NCBI GenBank assembly: GCA_003132445.1 | Contig: PKXU01000136.1 | Span: 84,576 to 148,575, forward strand | Direction: 5' to 3' | Length of the DNA: 64,000 nucleotides | Source: Acidobacteriaceae bacterium | GTDB taxonomy: Bacteria; Acidobacteriota; Terriglobia; Terriglobales; Acidobacteriaceae | Shown: one piece after another, positions 63,872 through 64,000 of the stretch | Layout of the letters: every line of letters starts with the position of its first letter | Position numbering within the stretch: the first letter of the stretch is position 1 | Notes under the pieces: generated by a model | What the model was told of the DNA's origin: nothing | Databases searched by the model: none | The model's input: the letters and a program-made list of their open reading frames with translations, nothing else | Made by a program: the position numbers and the translations under genes

Positions 63872-64000
63872 GGCTTACTCCATTGTGTGATTGGAAATTG
63901 AGTAATTTAGAAATTGAATAATTTGAGGGCAGGAAATGTTGTCCCGATTCAAATTCTTCAATTCCGAACTTTCTGATCAAAAAAGTTGCGGGAGGCGGTG
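63872..64000. other. Upstream region of clpB to the window edge
   Basis: 129 bp, AT-rich, with imperfect repeats of ATTGA/AATTG such as ATTGGAAATTGAGTAATTTA. No CIRCE (TTAGCACTC) element and no gene seen. Confidence 0.5.

Noticed and set aside
63020-63901. 293-codon plus-strand ORF antisense to clpB
   Set aside because: clpB is unambiguous; mirror frames of long GC-rich genes stay open by codon bias.

Overview
The window reads as one stretch of bacterial chromosome, most likely from an acidobacterium (class Terriglobia or a close relative). This is inference. It rests on the tone of the proteins (large secreted BNR-repeat protein, Ala/Pro-rich TPR proteins, a receiver-DUF4388 regulator), on densely packed GC-rich genes, and on several short palindromic repeat families between genes. 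No rRNA, confident tRNA, CRISPR array, transposase or integrase was seen.

Layout. (1) 1-2.6 kb, minus strand: an ABC ATPase overlaps by 4 bp an ABC-2 permease that is fused in one reading frame to an amidohydrolase and runs off the left edge. The ORF track misses this gene because it has no stop in the window. (2) 2.6-8.7 kb: fdhE diverges from fdnGHI, a membrane-bound Tat-exported formate dehydrogenase. fdnG is a selenoprotein, split in the ORF track at an in-frame UGA (4364-4366). (3) 8.8-20.3 kb: a secreted BNR-repeat protein, a three-domain acyl-activating/ACP/acyltransferase fusion, a large TPR protein, a small membrane protein and a LOG-family protein. (4) 20.4-23.1 kb: thiE and a YdeI-like gene converge, but a ~1.6 kb lower-GC insert lies between them. 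It is bounded by 33-bp direct repeats that copy the junction of the two gene ends. It carries two unknown membrane-protein genes, the second frameshifted. (5) 23.2-27.6 kb: SUMF1-domain protein, nucleoside hydrolase, GH28-like enzyme and polysaccharide deacetylase. (6) 27.7-34 kb: aromatic amino acid block trpC-trpF-trpB-trpA-aroQ-aroF-tyrA. (7) 34-40.7 kb: two-subunit 3-oxoacid CoA-transferase, Zn-ribbon protein, Tat-type aldo/keto reductase, YceH, small membrane proteins, a dienoyl-CoA-reductase-like SDR and a lipoprotein. (8) 40.8-45.3 kb, minus: MogA/MoaB, receiver-DUF4388 regulator, MoaC, MoeA and a PilT-like ATPase. (9) 45.5-48.7 kb, minus: TPR protein and queC-queE-queD (preQ0 synthesis). 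(10) 48.8-64 kb: CocE-type hydrolase, DinG-like helicase, Der, two ExbD genes (one frameshifted), secreted DinB-like protein, radical SAM enzyme, aconitase, small membrane protein and ClpB.

How they fit together. The formate dehydrogenase needs bis-MGD cofactor, so moaC, moeA and mog/moaB in the same window serve it. It also needs selenocysteine; selA/B/C and fdhD are not in the window. trpCFBA, chorismate mutase, DAHP synthase and prephenate dehydrogenase together cover shikimate entry and the Trp and Tyr branches.

Most unusual items: the permease-amidohydrolase fusion with an extra membrane helix; the direct-repeat-bounded insert; palindromic repeats that have become coding sequence in trpB and probably der; a PilT-like ATPase lacking one conserved His-box histidine; and two frameshifted genes that are either real decay or sequence errors.
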